Of a DNA stretch of 64,000 bases, positions 1 through 51,820 are shown in pieces. The notes under the pieces were generated by a model, which made no database searches, was not told the DNA's origin, and saw nothing but the letters and a program-made list of their open reading frames with translations. The position numbers and the translations under genes were made by a program. Origin of the DNA: Arbacia lixula (Eukaryota; Echinodermata; Echinoidea; Arbacioida; Arbaciidae); assembly GCA_963669155.1 (NCBI GenBank), contig OZ022594.1:19968474-20032473 (forward strand), read 5' to 3'. How positions within the stretch are numbered: position 1 is the first letter of the stretch; each line of letters opens with the position of its first letter.

Positions 1-475
1 TCTGTCTCTCTGTCATCTCTGTCTCTCTGTCTCTCTGTCTCTCTGTTTGTCCGTCTCTCTGTCTCTCTTTCTCTGTCATTCACCCTTTTTGTCTTTCTTC
101 TGGTGTCTCTTTCTGTCTCTCTTTCTTCCTGTCTCTGTCTCTGTCTTTCATTCACTCTTTCTGTCTCTCTCACTCTCCCATTTTTCTCCAGCCAAGAGTG
201 CAAGATCAATAAGAATAAGAATTAGACTCTGTTAATGCATGGGGCAGTACGTTTATGCGTGGTGCACTGCACAATCACTTTCTAGACCTGATACATTTGT
301 TCATTTTGAACACCGAGGGCTGCAACCACTCTGAGATATGTACAGCCCTCAATATATGAAACTTACGTAGGTTGTTATCAAAAGAGCTAATTTGAATGGA
401 TGATCGATTGTATACAAGATTATGTAAAAGTCAATTAAATGTTTCTCTCTTTCTTTGTGTTTCATGTTTGTACAG
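1..475 (+). other. 5' flank / upstream intron of the coactivator gene
   Basis: Positions 1-180 are a TCTG/CT-rich simple repeat. The rest has no recognisable element. A pyrimidine-rich run ending tgtttgtacag at 465-475 looks like a 3' splice site, so the first coding exon probably starts near 476 and earlier non-coding exons and the promoter lie outside the window. The promoter is not visible here. Confidence 0.45.
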
Positions 476-625
476 ATTTGTGCCATTTTACTGGTTACAC
501 AGCGATCAGCGGACTTGATTTCTCCACAGCAGCCTGTGAGGGGGTGGTTTTCTCAACTCTCCCTTAGACGCAAGTGAAGGCATCGGCCATCCTGCAACCC
601 ACACAGACACAGACAACCAGTCAAG

Positions 626-39554
<38,929 letters not shown>

Positions 39555-41300
39555 AGATGATTGACAGAACGGAGAGCTCAGATGAACGAATATTCACCAG
39601 ATCCATCCCTCACCCAATCAAATATTCCATTAACAGATTGACCTGTAATGTCTCTGCCATGAGGAAGCACGAGACTAGCATATTCTGAAGGATGACGGCA
39701 ATACTTCATCTTTTTGCAAAAGAATGGGGACATGCCAGTTGACTGAAAACATTGCTAAGTCTTATGTGATCACAATTTAGAGCATTATGAGTTTATACTT
39801 GTACAATCCCAACCCTTTCTGCTTGGGCATCTTTATTAAATGATACAGAATATCTGAAGTAATGAGCCTATAATCTCACTGGTGTGAACAGAAACTGTAA
39901 GATCTTGCCTATATTTCTTTTTGATTATTTGTTATAGAATTTGTGAATATATATAAAAATGTGATGTTCATTAGTTCTATAAGCAACAATGGTATCAGCA
40001 TTAATTGGAAAAACGAAAAGAGGTATGGAGCACCCAGACCGTATTTTTTATAAGAGGAAACAATACCCCGCCGGATACAAAGAATGTCCGGCATTATTTG
40101 TGTTGTGGTCTGTCGTGATGAATCGTTGTCTTATTTGTTTGGGCTGCAACATCATTTGTATGTGTGTGAGGATGAAGGAAAAAACGATCACAAACTTGAC
40201 ATTCAGCTGAAATGTGTTTCATCACGGATTACATGTGTTTCACTCGACTTGTTTGTTTGTCTTGAAGTGTTGTGTAGCATTTGTTTTATCCAGAGTGCAG
40301 AATGCAAAGAGATACCATAGATGATTTGTTTCTGCTATATGTTCAGCATTTTGTTAGTTAAGTACATGTATGTTTACGTTGTAGGTAACAACGTGATGCG
40401 CAAGACTGTCACCCCACCCAGGCCAGAACATGTTGAAAGTTTCCTGAATACAGTTTATGACCCATTCAGAAGATCAATGTACCATTTGCGATTCATAAGA
40501 CATTATTCATGATCTTCATGTTTTAGTGTGTTTGGTGTACCTGGGACTCACTGCATCTTTGAGTTTGTGCTGCACATATCTCTAGTGAGCTTTATAGTAG
40601 TGTACATGCCTGTAAGAAAAAGCCATCCTCTAAGACAGTCAGATTCAAAGGAAGAGCCCATCCCTCTAATAGTTCTACTGTCCTTGTTCAGTTGTAAGAG
40701 TTGATATTTACAATGAAGTCCTATTGCTCATGTATGATAACATCTTTTTCATGTATTTTTCAAGATGAGAGGTTTTGAAATCTCAGGGAAAACTTGTCCT
40801 CTCTTTATATAAGTAACAAGAAGAAAGGAAGATATGATGAGCAAAGAGTCAAATGATGTGTGGCAACTGAGAGAAAAAGTAAAAGCCATTGCTCTTTGGT
40901 AATGACTTGGTAGAACAATAGTCAGGAAGGTAAATCGGTACAAAAATCACACAGATACACCGGGAAGAAGTGAAGTGTATGCTGTCCTATGCTAGAAATG
41001 TCCTTATATACAGTTGAAGTGTTTTTTCTCTCTTGCATATGCTAAACATGTGAATGTACATTGAGTGTAAGAAACTTGGAGGGTTTGACAGAGGTTGTGA
41101 TTTATGGTACACTCTTCTTCTTGCTCGCTATTATTTCCTTGTCATTAGCTTTGGTTTTGTCTGACCAACTGATTGTTGCTTGATCACGCGATGCACAGAC
41201 TACTGTACATAAGGAAAACATACAAATGGTTGTACATATGAATATATAAATATATAATTATTTCAATGTTTTATATGAGAGACTGATTCTAGGTAGGCAG
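39555..41300 (+). other. probable 3' UTR of NCOA
   Basis: No coding potential recognised. ATTAAA at 39835-39840 is a possible weak polyadenylation signal; I find no clear AATAAA before the GA repeat at about 41310. The true 3' end is not determinable here. Confidence 0.4.
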
Positions 41301-41317
41301 TTGTGTTTTTTGAGATG

Positions 41318-41334
41318 AGAGAGGAAGAGAGAGA

Positions 41335-41376
<42 letters not shown>
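41318..41376. repeat. (GA)n microsatellite
   Basis: Nearly pure GA tract in the 3' region. Confidence 0.9.
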
Positions 41377-41503
41377 TGTTAAATGTATAGATATTTTTGA
41401 GTGGCAGACTGTTGATTAGATGTGTACTGTTGTTATTTCAAATTTGCGTTTCCACAAGCTTGCTTCCCATTGGTATACATCAGAAGGATGGTAGAAAGTA
41501 AGT

Positions 41504-41703
41504 NNNNNNNNNNNNNNNNNNNNNNNNNNNNNNNNNNNNNNNNNNNNNNNNNNNNNNNNNNNNNNNNNNNNNNNNNNNNNNNNNNNNNNNNNNNNNNNNN
41601 NNNNNNNNNNNNNNNNNNNNNNNNNNNNNNNNNNNNNNNNNNNNNNNNNNNNNNNNNNNNNNNNNNNNNNNNNNNNNNNNNNNNNNNNNNNNNNNNNNNN
41701 NNN
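41504..41703. other. assembly gap, 200 N
   Basis: Exactly 200 undetermined bases, so probably a placeholder length rather than a measured one. Confidence 0.98.
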
Positions 41704-42415
41704 CAAAAACATGTTAATACAAATTTACAATTTTGTGCTGATAAAAACAGCCAAGTTGAGACCAAAGCAACATGCCCTTTTTAATCTCCTTGCATTATCT
41801 TCATCATATCCACAGATCAACAACCCAACAAGTGAGATATAGTTAGCTGTCCTCAACTTCCTGATAATAAATCGGGAATTACATATTGTCCTCATCACAT
41901 GTCAAGTATGTATACAGCACATGTTCAGTGTACACATGTATTTGCCCTACTTGTGGAACACTTCAAGTGACAGAGGGGTTGAAGTTCAACCATGTATGTG
42001 CCAGTATAGCCCTTTTCTCACTATGATTTCTTAACCCCGTACTATCCTTAGTCCCGTACTATCCCTAACCCCGGACTATCCATCTAAAGCCTATAGCCTA
42101 GAGGCCAGAAACTGCTCAATGGTGTGCACAGGTGCGCTCCACAGTGCATACGTTCAATGGGAGCAACACCCACATCTCACGCTGACAGGGACAAAACAAT
42201 TACGAATGTAGACTATGGTCAGTGCATTTCAAGCGTAAACAAGGATAGAGTTCACTTTTCCTGAAAATGTTTGTAGCTATAACTGCGATTCCATACACAT
42301 TATCGTTAGAATATACTCCTGACTCCTGTCATTTAATGACTATTGCAAGTGGGACACAGTATCTTTACAGCCTTCGTACATGTATGTAATATCTTGTCAA
42401 GAAGCTCATATCAAT

Positions 42416-42790
42416 CATTTGCTGTCATGCGAAATACAAGATCTTTCATATTTCATCAAACTCATCAAACCATACCAGCCTACTCGTAATCTTCGTTCTC
42501 AATCAAAAAATCTTCTCTCTGAAATCCGTGTAAAATCTAAGACATTCGGTGATAGAGCTTTTGCAAATACGGCACCCAAATTATGGAATGACCTCCCCCA
42601 AGGCATTAGATCATTGACAGACTTCGATCAATTCAAATCAAGACTAAAGACACATCTGTTTGATAATTATTAGTTATTTTCAAATTCTCACATTATCAAT
42701 TTTTACTTTCACACGCATAGAGACTATTTGAATGGTATTATGCGTCTCTAAGAATTGAATATTATTATTATTATTATCATTTACTGCAGC
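42416..42790 (+). pseudogene. CR1/L2-type LINE, C-terminal tail and 3' end
   Basis: The frame to TAG at 42673 reads LIKPYQPTRNLRSQ, then KSKTFGDRAFANTAPKLWND, LPQGIRSL and FKSRLKTHLFD. The (R)AF-x-AP-LWN-LP-x-IR...FK-x-LKTHLF block is the standard C-terminus of CR1/Jockey/L2 reverse transcriptases. After it come cacgcatagagactatttga and an ATT microsatellite, the likely element 3' end. 5'-truncated, only about 90 residues left. Confidence 0.85.
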
Positions 42791-43296
42791 TAGCATGAGT
42801 AATACCGGTACTTACTACCACAGACACAATACTACTTTCATACTTACCTCATCAAAGAATTTCAAAATCACTCTATGTAGAGAAAATTGCATGCAGCCAG
42901 CATCCTACTCATCCTCCCCAAAAAATATTAAGTACATGTAGCTGGTTACGTGAAAGTGGTTTACAACTCAGCTGCCGGCTCCTCTCACATTAACGCTCCT
43001 AGCTAGTACTTGGCAGTCACATCTGTGTCCCAGTAGGACTGTGTTGTCCATGCGTGTATGTGTACATGTACCGTACATGTATGCTTGGACAGGAGAACTT
43101 TGCTAAAGACTGGGCTGGCATAAGAGTGAGCAGAGACATACATGTACACTGCCGAAATGGAGCCAATAGAAATATCTAGGTTTTGGGGCCAAGCAGCAGC
43201 ATACTGTACAAGAAGTGTAGGTGGGTGGCCCTGGCTGGCCATATCACTAGAGGGGGGGAGGGGGGGGAGGGGCTCGAAAGTAACACAGCGTGGTGG

Positions 43297-43669
43297 TTAA
43301 AGGGCATATACTGTACTGGGAAGGCAAAAAAGCCTTCAAAATGTAAATGCCAGCAATCTTCTTGCTGATGGTCTTAAATTTGTGTATTGTCTATTTTAGA
43401 AGCTTGCTGAAAGTTATTTGCCCTCAAATGATCTACATTTGGAGTAATTAATGATTAAATCACAAATCCTCAAAGTGTTCGGCCTGAACATTTTGAGGAT
43501 TTAATCATTAATTATTAATTACTCCATATGTGGATCATTTGAGGGCAAATAACTTTTAGCAAGCTTCTACAATGGACAATACATGAATTTAAGACCATTG
43601 GCAAGAAGATTGCTAACAATTACCTTTTGAAGGCTTTTTTGCCTTCCCAGTACAGTATATGCCCTTTAA
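43297..43669. mobile_element. TTAA hairpin MITE, family A copy 4
   Basis: 373 bp with both ends and TTAA flanks intact. One of the best-preserved copies. Confidence 0.9.
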
Positions 43670-43896
43670 ACATGGGATGGGATGGGAGTGAATCAAACAA
43701 GGGCGGGCAGGGAGAAAGGCCTGGGGTAGAAAACTGGGTCTGACACCCACGAAGGAAATCATATCCAATGAAAAGGCCAAACATGCATACAGTACAATGC
43801 ATCCAGGACAGGGAACCTTTACCAGCAGGCAAGTTGGTCAAGCAAACAGTGATGTGCAGACTACTAGCTGGCTAGTGCAGCCCACATCAGTTTCTG

Positions 43897-44332
43897 GCCG
43901 TGTTTATCAACTTTTCAGAAATTTAAACGCGTTTCCAAAGGCCTTTACGAACGCATTTCTAAACGCATTTCCAAACACGTTTAAAAAAACGGTGCGTTTG
44001 TCAACTCCAAAGGCCTTTACGAACGCGTTTCCAAATGCATAAAACACGTTTAAAAAACGGTACGTTTATCAACTCGATCGCCCAAGTCGAAAACCGGCCT
44101 TGTCACCGAAAACACATGGTTTAAACGCGTTTCAAAACAGCTTTGCGTTTATCTTGCTTCTTTAAATTTTAAACGCGTTTAGGATCGTACAAATTTGCGT
44201 GTTTCAAAACCCTTTCCAAACCCCCTAATCAAAACACCTTTGCGTTTATCAACTCGTTTAAACGCGTTTAAAAAAATTTAAACGCGTTTGGAAACCTTAA
44301 TTCTACCCAAAAAAGAGTTGATAAACACGCCC
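43897..44332. mobile_element. MITE with aaacgcgttt subrepeats
   Basis: Ends ggccgtgtttatcaact and agttgataaacacgccc. The interior repeats AAACGCGTTT and gcgtttatcaactc at least ten times. Harbinger/hAT-like by layout only. Confidence 0.65.
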
Positions 44333-44751
44333 TCTCTCTCTCTCTCTCTGTCTCTCTCTGCCTCCCCTCCACATCCAACACTCCCAAACATACAACCACA
44401 AAACACAGCTTTAGAAGACTTATATCAGTCCTCTGACTGAAAATAAGGAACTCTTCATATGAAGTAGAATACTTGACAGTATATGTACTGTACAATCGTT
44501 CAATGTCCATTTTCTCCCCCAACCACAAACTATTTTTTCCATACCAGCAAAGTTTGTTTCTACAGCCTTTCCCCCACAGTAAATACTCAATCAGTTCTCT
44601 GATTTTCTTCTGTTAACACGTTATATTTCTATACAGATAGTTCCTCAGTTTTACTCCCAAAATCTCCCAACCCAATAGCTGACTATTTATGCCAAATTGG
44701 GCTGATGAAGATGATCTACATGCGCTGTAACTAGCAAGCCACATCACAGAA

Positions 44752-45176
44752 ACCCCGTTCACATACACCACCTATCCGCGAAAAAGGCGCAACATTTGCG
44801 GCAATTATGCCGATGCATTACTGATAACTGCGTATATGAACGGGAAACGCTCAAATAATGTGGTATTTGCTTCCTCCTTTTTTAGTAATAATACCGCAAT
44901 ATTGCGGTAAGCAAATCTTATAAACTGCGTCCGTAAAATAGCCGAAAATGTTGCGCCTTATGCATCGCACTCTGGCATGTGGGTCGCTAATCCCACCGCT
45001 CGTATGGCTGAGCGGAACACGTCACCATCGGTTTGGAGAGAGTCCAGCTGTCCAAAACACCGCAACATTACGGCTTTTAGGGGTGTATATGAACAGTGCG
45101 TTTGTAGCTCGCTCGGAACTTGCTAACCGACGTACATCTGTAATAATAGCGCTATATGGTATATGAACAGGGCTTT
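44752..45176. mobile_element. MITE family R copy 1
   Basis: ccccgttcacatacaccacc to atggtatatgaacagggct, with taccgcaatattgcggta at the centre. 46128-46498 is a related copy in the opposite orientation; 53193-53460 is a partial copy. Confidence 0.65.
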
Positions 45177-45418
45177 TGATTTGAAAACATATGCAGTCCT
45201 CTTCTTCCAGACTATTTGACACTGCGCCCCTCCTCCCCCTCCCCCTCTGACGCTTTTGTCTCCATTCTCCTGCATTGACCCTTACTGCCCTAACATATCC
45301 ATAATCCTCAGCTAACAAGGTCCAGGGGTCAACGACCCCAGTCCCTACAAGCACACCCAACTAGCCTTGTTTCCAGGCTAATGGACATTTCTAATCCCAA
45401 CACTTACCGCATCACAGG

Positions 45419-45929
45419 TTAAGGTGCGTCTTCATTAGCCCGATCAGACTAAATAGCGAGCTAGTTTGCTAATCCGGGGAACTAGCCTGAAGTTGCAATC
45501 GCGTCTTCATAAGCTCGAAACTCGGGATACGCAAGCTTGAAACTCGAGATGCATAAATTATCCCGATGTTCGCACATACGCAGTGTGCGACGGATATAGG
45601 CCACGACCGCATGGCTTCGGTTGTGAGCTCGCATTCACGCAGGTATAAAAAACCTAACGTACACAATGCCTCGTGCACCCTGATGCATGCCGGGATCAAG
45701 ACATTTTTCAGGCTAATGAAGACGCTGCGAGCTAGCTCAAGCTAGCCCAGAGATAGCCCCAATGTAGCCCAAGATTTCTTGTGAAATTTTCTCGACCAAA
45801 TAGCTAGCTATTTCGCCTGATCTGGCTAATGAAGACGCAAAGAGCTAGCGTTTTCATGATCTGGCTAGCTAACCTGATCAGAACTAGCTCGCTATTTCGC
45901 CACATCGGACTAATAAAGACGCACCTTTA
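45419..45929. mobile_element. Harbinger-like MITE with TTA duplication
   Basis: AGGTGCGTCTTCATTAGCCC and its partner ggactaataaagacgcacct, flanked by TTA at 45419-45421 and 45927-45929. The interior is rich in ctagctagc words. A 3-bp TTA duplication fits PIF/Harbinger. Confidence 0.7.
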
Positions 45930-46127
45930 CAGCATCGCAGGTTTATCCAATATTAACTAACTTGTCCCTCCCTCTTTCTGGTCAGACAGGCCAGAAAAAA
46001 AAAACTGGACAACTATTAGTCTACCTCAGACATTCCTGTATGTGATTACCGGTACAGAGCTCAGAATAGAAATGGCCAACAGTCTATACGCAAGGCGAGT
46101 ACAAGCTAACCCCAAACCACAAACTTA

Positions 46128-46498
46128 AGCCCTGTTCATAAACCATATACTGCTATTATTACTGATGTAAGCAAGTTCCCAGCGAGCCGCAAAAGCACTG
46201 TTCATATACACCCCAAAAGCCGTAATGTTGCAATGTTTTGGACAGCTGGAATCTCTCCAAATCGATGGTGACATGTTTTGCGGACGCAGTTTACAAGATT
46301 CGCTTACCGCAATATTGCAGTATCATTACTACAGTAGGTCTCGATCCGCGAAAAAACCACAAAATAAGCGCAAAAAAGGAGGGAGCAAATACCGCATTAT
46401 TTCAGCGATTCATATGCGCAGCTATCGATAATGCATTGGCAAAATTGCCGCAAAGGTTGCACCTTTTTTGCGGATAGGCGGTGTATATGAACAGGGTT
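46128..46498. mobile_element. MITE family R copy 2, inverted
   Basis: agccctgttcataaaccata to gcggtgtatatgaacaggg, containing cttaccgcaatattgcag. About 370 bp. Confidence 0.65.
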
Positions 46499-46625
46499 AG
46501 TGATTCCTGGGAAACCGTTCCCCTCGATTCACCTACAATTTCAGGACATGAGACTAGGAGCCAGTCTGGACCTACCGCTGCTTTCTGCAGATTAGATGAA
46601 GTCACAGGGTCTGGCTGGCATGACC

Positions 46626-46786
46626 AAACACACACACAGACATACACACACACACACACAGACACACACACATACACACACACACATACACACGCACACA
46701 CACACATACACACACACACATACACACGCACACACACACACACATACACACACAAACACACACACACACACACATACACACACATA
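46626..46786. repeat. (CA)n microsatellite
   Basis: About 160 bp of CA with ATAC, GC and AA interruptions. Frames of Thr-His or Cys-Val across it are artefacts. Confidence 0.95.
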
Positions 46787-46789
46787 GCC

Positions 46790-48043
46790 TAAGTTCAAGT
46801 CTGCAGGACACACACTTTGACCTTCGTTCTTCTCTTTCCCTCTCTAGTTTACAGGCAATTGTAAACCATGTGATATTGCTTGTAATTCAGTCAGTCAGTC
46901 AATCTGAAATTGCAGACTACAAGACTACTGTATGCAGGTGACGAAGCATTGCAGTTTGCGTGCGTAACGTCGTGTTCCACTCTGTACGTTCATTGTGAGT
47001 CCAACGGATATCTTACGCATCTTGTATTCACCGCGATGAGTCAAATCTTCAACTTAAGACTACTGTATGTCTATATACATGTATGCACATGAATTAAATA
47101 GAGGCAGCATTTTATTTGGCAAGTGAATGGCTAAAAGATTTTGATGTGATTGTACAGTCATTAGCCAATTTTGTTGAACTTGGCATCTCTGCAAAAATGA
47201 AGACGCAATCTTAACTTTGGGCCTTTATTTCCTACTCAAGAAAAAGGTGCAATGTCATCAATTCAGGTCTAGTTCTAGTAACACCCCACAAGAGAGGATG
47301 TCAGATTGGCTATTGTCCTAGTAGCATCAGAGTTCTCGACATGTCTCAACATGTTTCAGCCCATCACCAAAAGGATATAGAGCACTAAAAATAAACAAGA
47401 TAATTATACTTTTTCAAAAGATAAATTATTATTTTTAAATTATTACTCTAAAAATCTGAAAATCTGCTGCAGTATTGGCAACAAATTTTGACCACGTACC
47501 CATGCATACATTGTACATTAGGTTCCGTCTGGAATTAGGTTCCGTCTGGTTCCGCAATTTCAACGCTATACAGCATGATGATACAAGGTAAAAAAAATGT
47601 ATAATTTGCAATGGAGAAATTAGCAAGTCAAGTCAGAAGTCGCAAAAAAGTAACAATGTAGCGGTAAGGCTTTGCAAGTCGCTGCGCGGAAGTCAAAAGT
47701 AGCGCAATCTGGCGCCTAAATCGCAGCTTTGGCAACACAGTCTACAAGTACATGTACATGAGACTGTACATCACGGATACAGCCAGGAACTACCACTGAG
47801 TCACTCTCCTTTGAATTCTATGAATCAGATCTCTGTCATTTTCAAGGAAGCTTTTATATTTAGACCTACACATTGGCCAGGCTTCAGGATCAGATCAAGG
47901 CCACCTTAGCACAATAGACCAGTATCTATGGCAACTGGTATGCTAGCCTGGCTTTCAAGCTGCTTAACTTTTTTAAATAATCTATTTACTACCGGGGTCT
48001 GGCTGCAGTAGACTAATCATTCTTGATGTCTTCTCCAGCTGTG
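46790..48043. other. no recognised features
   Basis: No coding similarity or repeat family identified. Confidence 0.45.
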
Positions 48044-48552
48044 TTACAGAGGGGGAAGTTCACCCTGAAATCATTTTAGTTTCAATAAAGAGAGACAAAT
48101 GAAAGAAACATATGAGTGAAGAATTGACGAAAGTCGGTCAAAGAAAAAGAAATTTATTTGATTTTACAGTTTTGATTTTGTGACGTCAGGTGCGAGGTGC
48201 TCTCCCATATGTTGTGTACAAAATATGTCGATAAATTGCCTTTTTTTCTGTTTTTGACAACAGAATCAGGTTTTTTGTACAGGTATGTGTGAAAAGACAT
48301 ATTTCTAATAATGTATCAAATGCACAAGTAAAAGGATGAATATCTTTGTGAGAAAATACACATTTTCGAAAACAAAAATGTACGCAACAAATAAGAGAGC
48401 ACCTCACATGTGACGTCACAAAATCAAAACTTTAAAATAAAATAACTTTCTTTTCCTTTGACCGATTTACGTCAAACCTTCACTCATGTGTTTCTTTCAT
48501 TTGTCTCTTTTTATTGAAAGCAAAATAATTTCAGGGTGAGCTTCCCCTTTAA
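48044..48552. mobile_element. TTAA hairpin MITE, family B copy 2
   Basis: gggggaagttcaccctgaaa to ttcagggtgagcttccccttt. Right TTAA at 48549-48552 is shared with the next element; the left TTAA has decayed to ttac. Confidence 0.82.
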
Positions 48553-48872
48553 AGATGGCCTGTCCTTTTTACAAACATCTGCAAACTTCATGAAAGTTTG
48601 CACATATTTAGCGCGTATCTTTGGGATACCAACTGTGAAATTTAAGGGTCAGAGGTACTATATCTCTCGTAGATTAAATGAAAATTATTTTATTTTGTGA
48701 AATTACGACTATTTTCGTGGTACAGGTACGAAAAAAGAAAGCTTGATCAATTATCGAAGATTATTTCCTCAAAACCAAATTTTACGCTTTGTCACTCTCT
48801 CTCAAGTGATGAGAAAGTCCGGGAACTTTCAGAATTACATGTAGGGCTGCAAAAGGGACAGGCTACCTTTAA
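48549..48872 (+). mobile_element. TTAA element, family E copy 2
   Basis: TTAAAGATGGCCTGTCCTTT to aaagggacaggctacctttaa, 324 bp, complete. It abuts the family B copy with one common TTAA. Confidence 0.78.
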
Positions 48873-49017
48873 TAAGGAGGAGAATGATTAAATATCCAGT
48901 CTTAGAATACCAGACTTATTTGTTCAGTTTGGAACAGATATATCCTACAGCCTGGAAAACAGGCTACTGCCATGTACACATCTCTCTGCAGAGTATGTAA
49001 ACTCAGACTCAGTTGTG

Positions 49018-49213
49018 GCCAGGGAAAAAAAATTAATTCAAAATTTTCGGGGAGGGGGGGAGGGCTTCTTTTTTCACACATTGGTCGATTTGGCTACATT
49101 TTCACATTTTGTCCATGGGAATTTGGGGGGGGACTCTTTTAACATTTTCCAGGGCTTTTTTAAGCAATTCAGGGCCAAAATCGCCCTAGCCCCTGTGTAT
49201 TTTTTCCCTGACC
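49018..49213 (-). repeat. interspersed repeat H, copy 3 (inverted)
   Basis: The reverse complement matches 2774-2955 (gggctaggg, aaaagccctgg, aaaagagtcccc). Confidence 0.65.
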
Positions 49214-49424
49214 TGCAAGGATCATGCTAGTCTGCGTTCCACGCTGTTGAACATGTTTAATTCAAAGTGAAGAACAGAGTCAGTCTAGCACTCATGAATG
49301 ATAAGTCTTCCCCCTAATTACAAAAGTTTTCATTTTCGTCTATACCCAGTCCGTCTGTCCGTCCAGCCAGAGAAGACATAGAGATTGATTAGTCTACTGC
49401 AGCGAGACCCTTCTATTGACTAGT

Positions 49425-49597
49425 AAGCAAATAATAAATGTTGGTGAGGGTGATGGGACGAACTATCACTTCCGAGGCATTCTGGATGTAGCTATCTTTC
49501 CGAAGCACAGCTGAGGAAAGATAGCATATACATTCAGATCGCCGAGGAAGTGATAACTTCGTCTCATTACCTGAAACCAAAAGTTGATTATTTGCTT
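49425..49597. mobile_element. small hairpin MITE
   Basis: Arms agcaaataataaatgttggt and caaaagttgattatttgct, inner aactatcacttcc / gaagtgataacttc and ctatctttcc / ggaaagatag. About 172 bp. Confidence 0.6.
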
Positions 49598-49707
49598 TAT
49601 ATTCCTCATCTGAAACCAACTATCTATACCAAAAATGACAATTTGACATACAAACGTAATGTTTACTTCTCTACCTACATGTAACCCCGAGCCACTGCCA
49701 TGGGGAA

Positions 49708-49772
49708 CACGCGTTACCAGGACGAGCGTTACTAGGACACGCGTTACAAGGACGCGCGTTATGACGCGTCAG
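49708..49772 (+). repeat. 15-bp minisatellite
   Basis: Four units of cgcgttac-aggac(g/a). Confidence 0.7.
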
Positions 49773-49985
49773 GAGGAGCTACTGTCAGTTGATAGTACGA
49801 GTGTAACGCACTTTTACTTCGCGCGTACTCAAAATATTGATCACGCATAAGGACTGTGAGGAGTGAAGGGATCAGCGAAACCAAAAAGTACTATCACCTA
49901 GAGTGTAACAAACTTTTCTTCTCAGGTGATCAGAAGAGCAAAACTACCCTTTATCACGTGATCAACTCTTGACCAATCATATAGC

Positions 49986-50238
49986 CAGGGTGGTCCCCAG
50001 TGTAGAAAACATGCGGTGCAAACACCACGCGTCAGGTCCAGAAAGTGATTGTGAGCCACGTGTAAATTCACTGCACCATGCGTAAAATCAGTATCAGTCT
50101 TATTATTCTTATTGTTTTTGTTTTCTTTGAGCCACGCGTTCCATAGTTGTGTACCACGCGTCTAGCACAGATAACTGACAAAAAGTGACATTCTGCTTTT
50201 TTGAGCCATGCGTAAAAGATTTTCTGGTGACCACCCTG
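49986..50238. mobile_element. hAT MITE, 253 bp, perfect 8-bp duplication
   Basis: CAGGGTGGTC at the left and GACCACCCTG at the right (ten-base perfect inverted repeat), flanked by CATATAGC at 49978-49985 and 50239-50246. CAGGG ends with an 8-bp duplication are classic hAT. The interior repeats ccacgcgt / ccatgcgt six times, a probable subterminal binding motif. Confidence 0.9.
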
Positions 50239-50246
50239 CATATAGC

Positions 50247-51097
50247 AGCATTCTTAGTATGTGGAATATAATTTGGAGTAGCCTGGAGCTAGGCAAAGAT
50301 AGTGCCTGTCTTGCCAATGGAAGCAGTTTCAGCTGTATATTTTCTTTTTCCATTGTAATTCACGGCTGATTAGAATAATGAAACAATGCACAGGAGCAAC
50401 AACAAAACCATGCAAGGGGCTTTAAAAAACAATATCAGCAGGAGTCAACATGATGAAAAAAGAAGACTACAGTATGTAATTCCACTACCGATATGTAATA
50501 TTATCATCCACAACCAGCTTTCAAAGTACCAACCCCCCAAACCACAAAGCCATTCTGCTGATATGCGGTGATCCAGAATTTCTCAGAAAAGGATTGACAA
50601 ATTAACAAAACATACAAACTGTATGAAAATAAAATATGACACAGGCTTGCCAACTTCAATACTAGTATTTTCATGCATGGCATTTGAGGAGTTTTTCCTT
50701 TCTTTTATAGTATTATTCCTAGTCCTTATACAATGTATGCTTCAACAACTCATTGTCCTGGAAAAGGTGCTTGTTCATTTTTCTTTTTCCCCCCAAGTTG
50801 ATCTTTTGTTCCCAGGGCCCTGCCAGATGTGCTAGTACATGCTTATTGTATTAAAGCAAAAGAAAAATGTTATTGTAATAGGTATACATGTAGGTACATG
50901 TGCTACTAATCCATGCAGGTATGTGAATGGGCAGGCCATTCGTTATTTGTCCGGCCTCCCGATTGATGGTCGAGCTTGGGGCAAGAAGCTACACTAGGTC
51001 GTAACCACCAGAGTTTTGTACATTGACAGGGACATGTATGTACATGTAGGCAAGAAGACAATTTTTATTCTCCACAAAATTCCTAGTTGAGTTACCC
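50247..51097. other. no recognised features
   Basis: AT-rich sequence without identified genes or repeats. Confidence 0.45.
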
Positions 51098-51409
51098 TTA
51101 AAAGGGTACTGAGAAGACAAAAAAAAAAACTTCAAAAGGTAGTTGTGAGCAATCTTCTTGCCAATGGTCTTGGAGTAATTAGTGATTAAATCACAAATCC
51201 TCAAAATGTTTGGCCCAAACATTCTGAGGATTTGTGATTTGTGATTTAATCACTTATTACTCAAAATGTGGATAATTTGAGGGCAAATAACTTTCAGCAA
51301 ATTTCTAAAATGGGCAATACATGAATTTAAGACCATTGGCAAGAAGATTGCTCATGATCACCCTTTTGAACGCCTTTTTTGTCTTCCCAGTACAGTATAT
51401 GCCCTTTAA
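51098..51409. mobile_element. TTAA hairpin MITE, family A copy 5
   Basis: 312 bp, TTAA both sides, with part of the left arm deleted after caatggtctt. Confidence 0.82.
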
Positions 51410-51820
51410 ACAACAGTCACCTTCTCTCAGTGTACATGTACTATTGTAATAAGGGGATTTGGGTGTTAACTGCATTTTGCATGAACCTCCTCCTTGCATT
51501 CTGAAGGTTTTGGCCTTGGCACTTTGTATCAGCCAGCATTGTACTAGCCTTTCTTCCAAGGTGTGCAGTCCTTTTCTTTCTGATGCATTGATGCAGCAGC
51601 AACAAAGTCTGGATATAAAGACTATGCCTGCTTCCATTTGTGATGTCCCCACTACCAATGGAAGGAGAAGAGTGAGGAATAGTCTATGTATCCAGACAAA
51701 CTTGCAGCTGCAGCAGTGCATCATAAAGACACAGACTGAAACCAAGGCTAAACAGGCTGAACCTAGGCTATACAGTGTGCCATAGGAGTCACGTAGCCAA
51801 GGCAGTGCTACTACTAATAT

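Noticed and set aside
46402..46813. Cys-Val and Thr-His rich frames
   Set aside because: CA-repeat artefacts.
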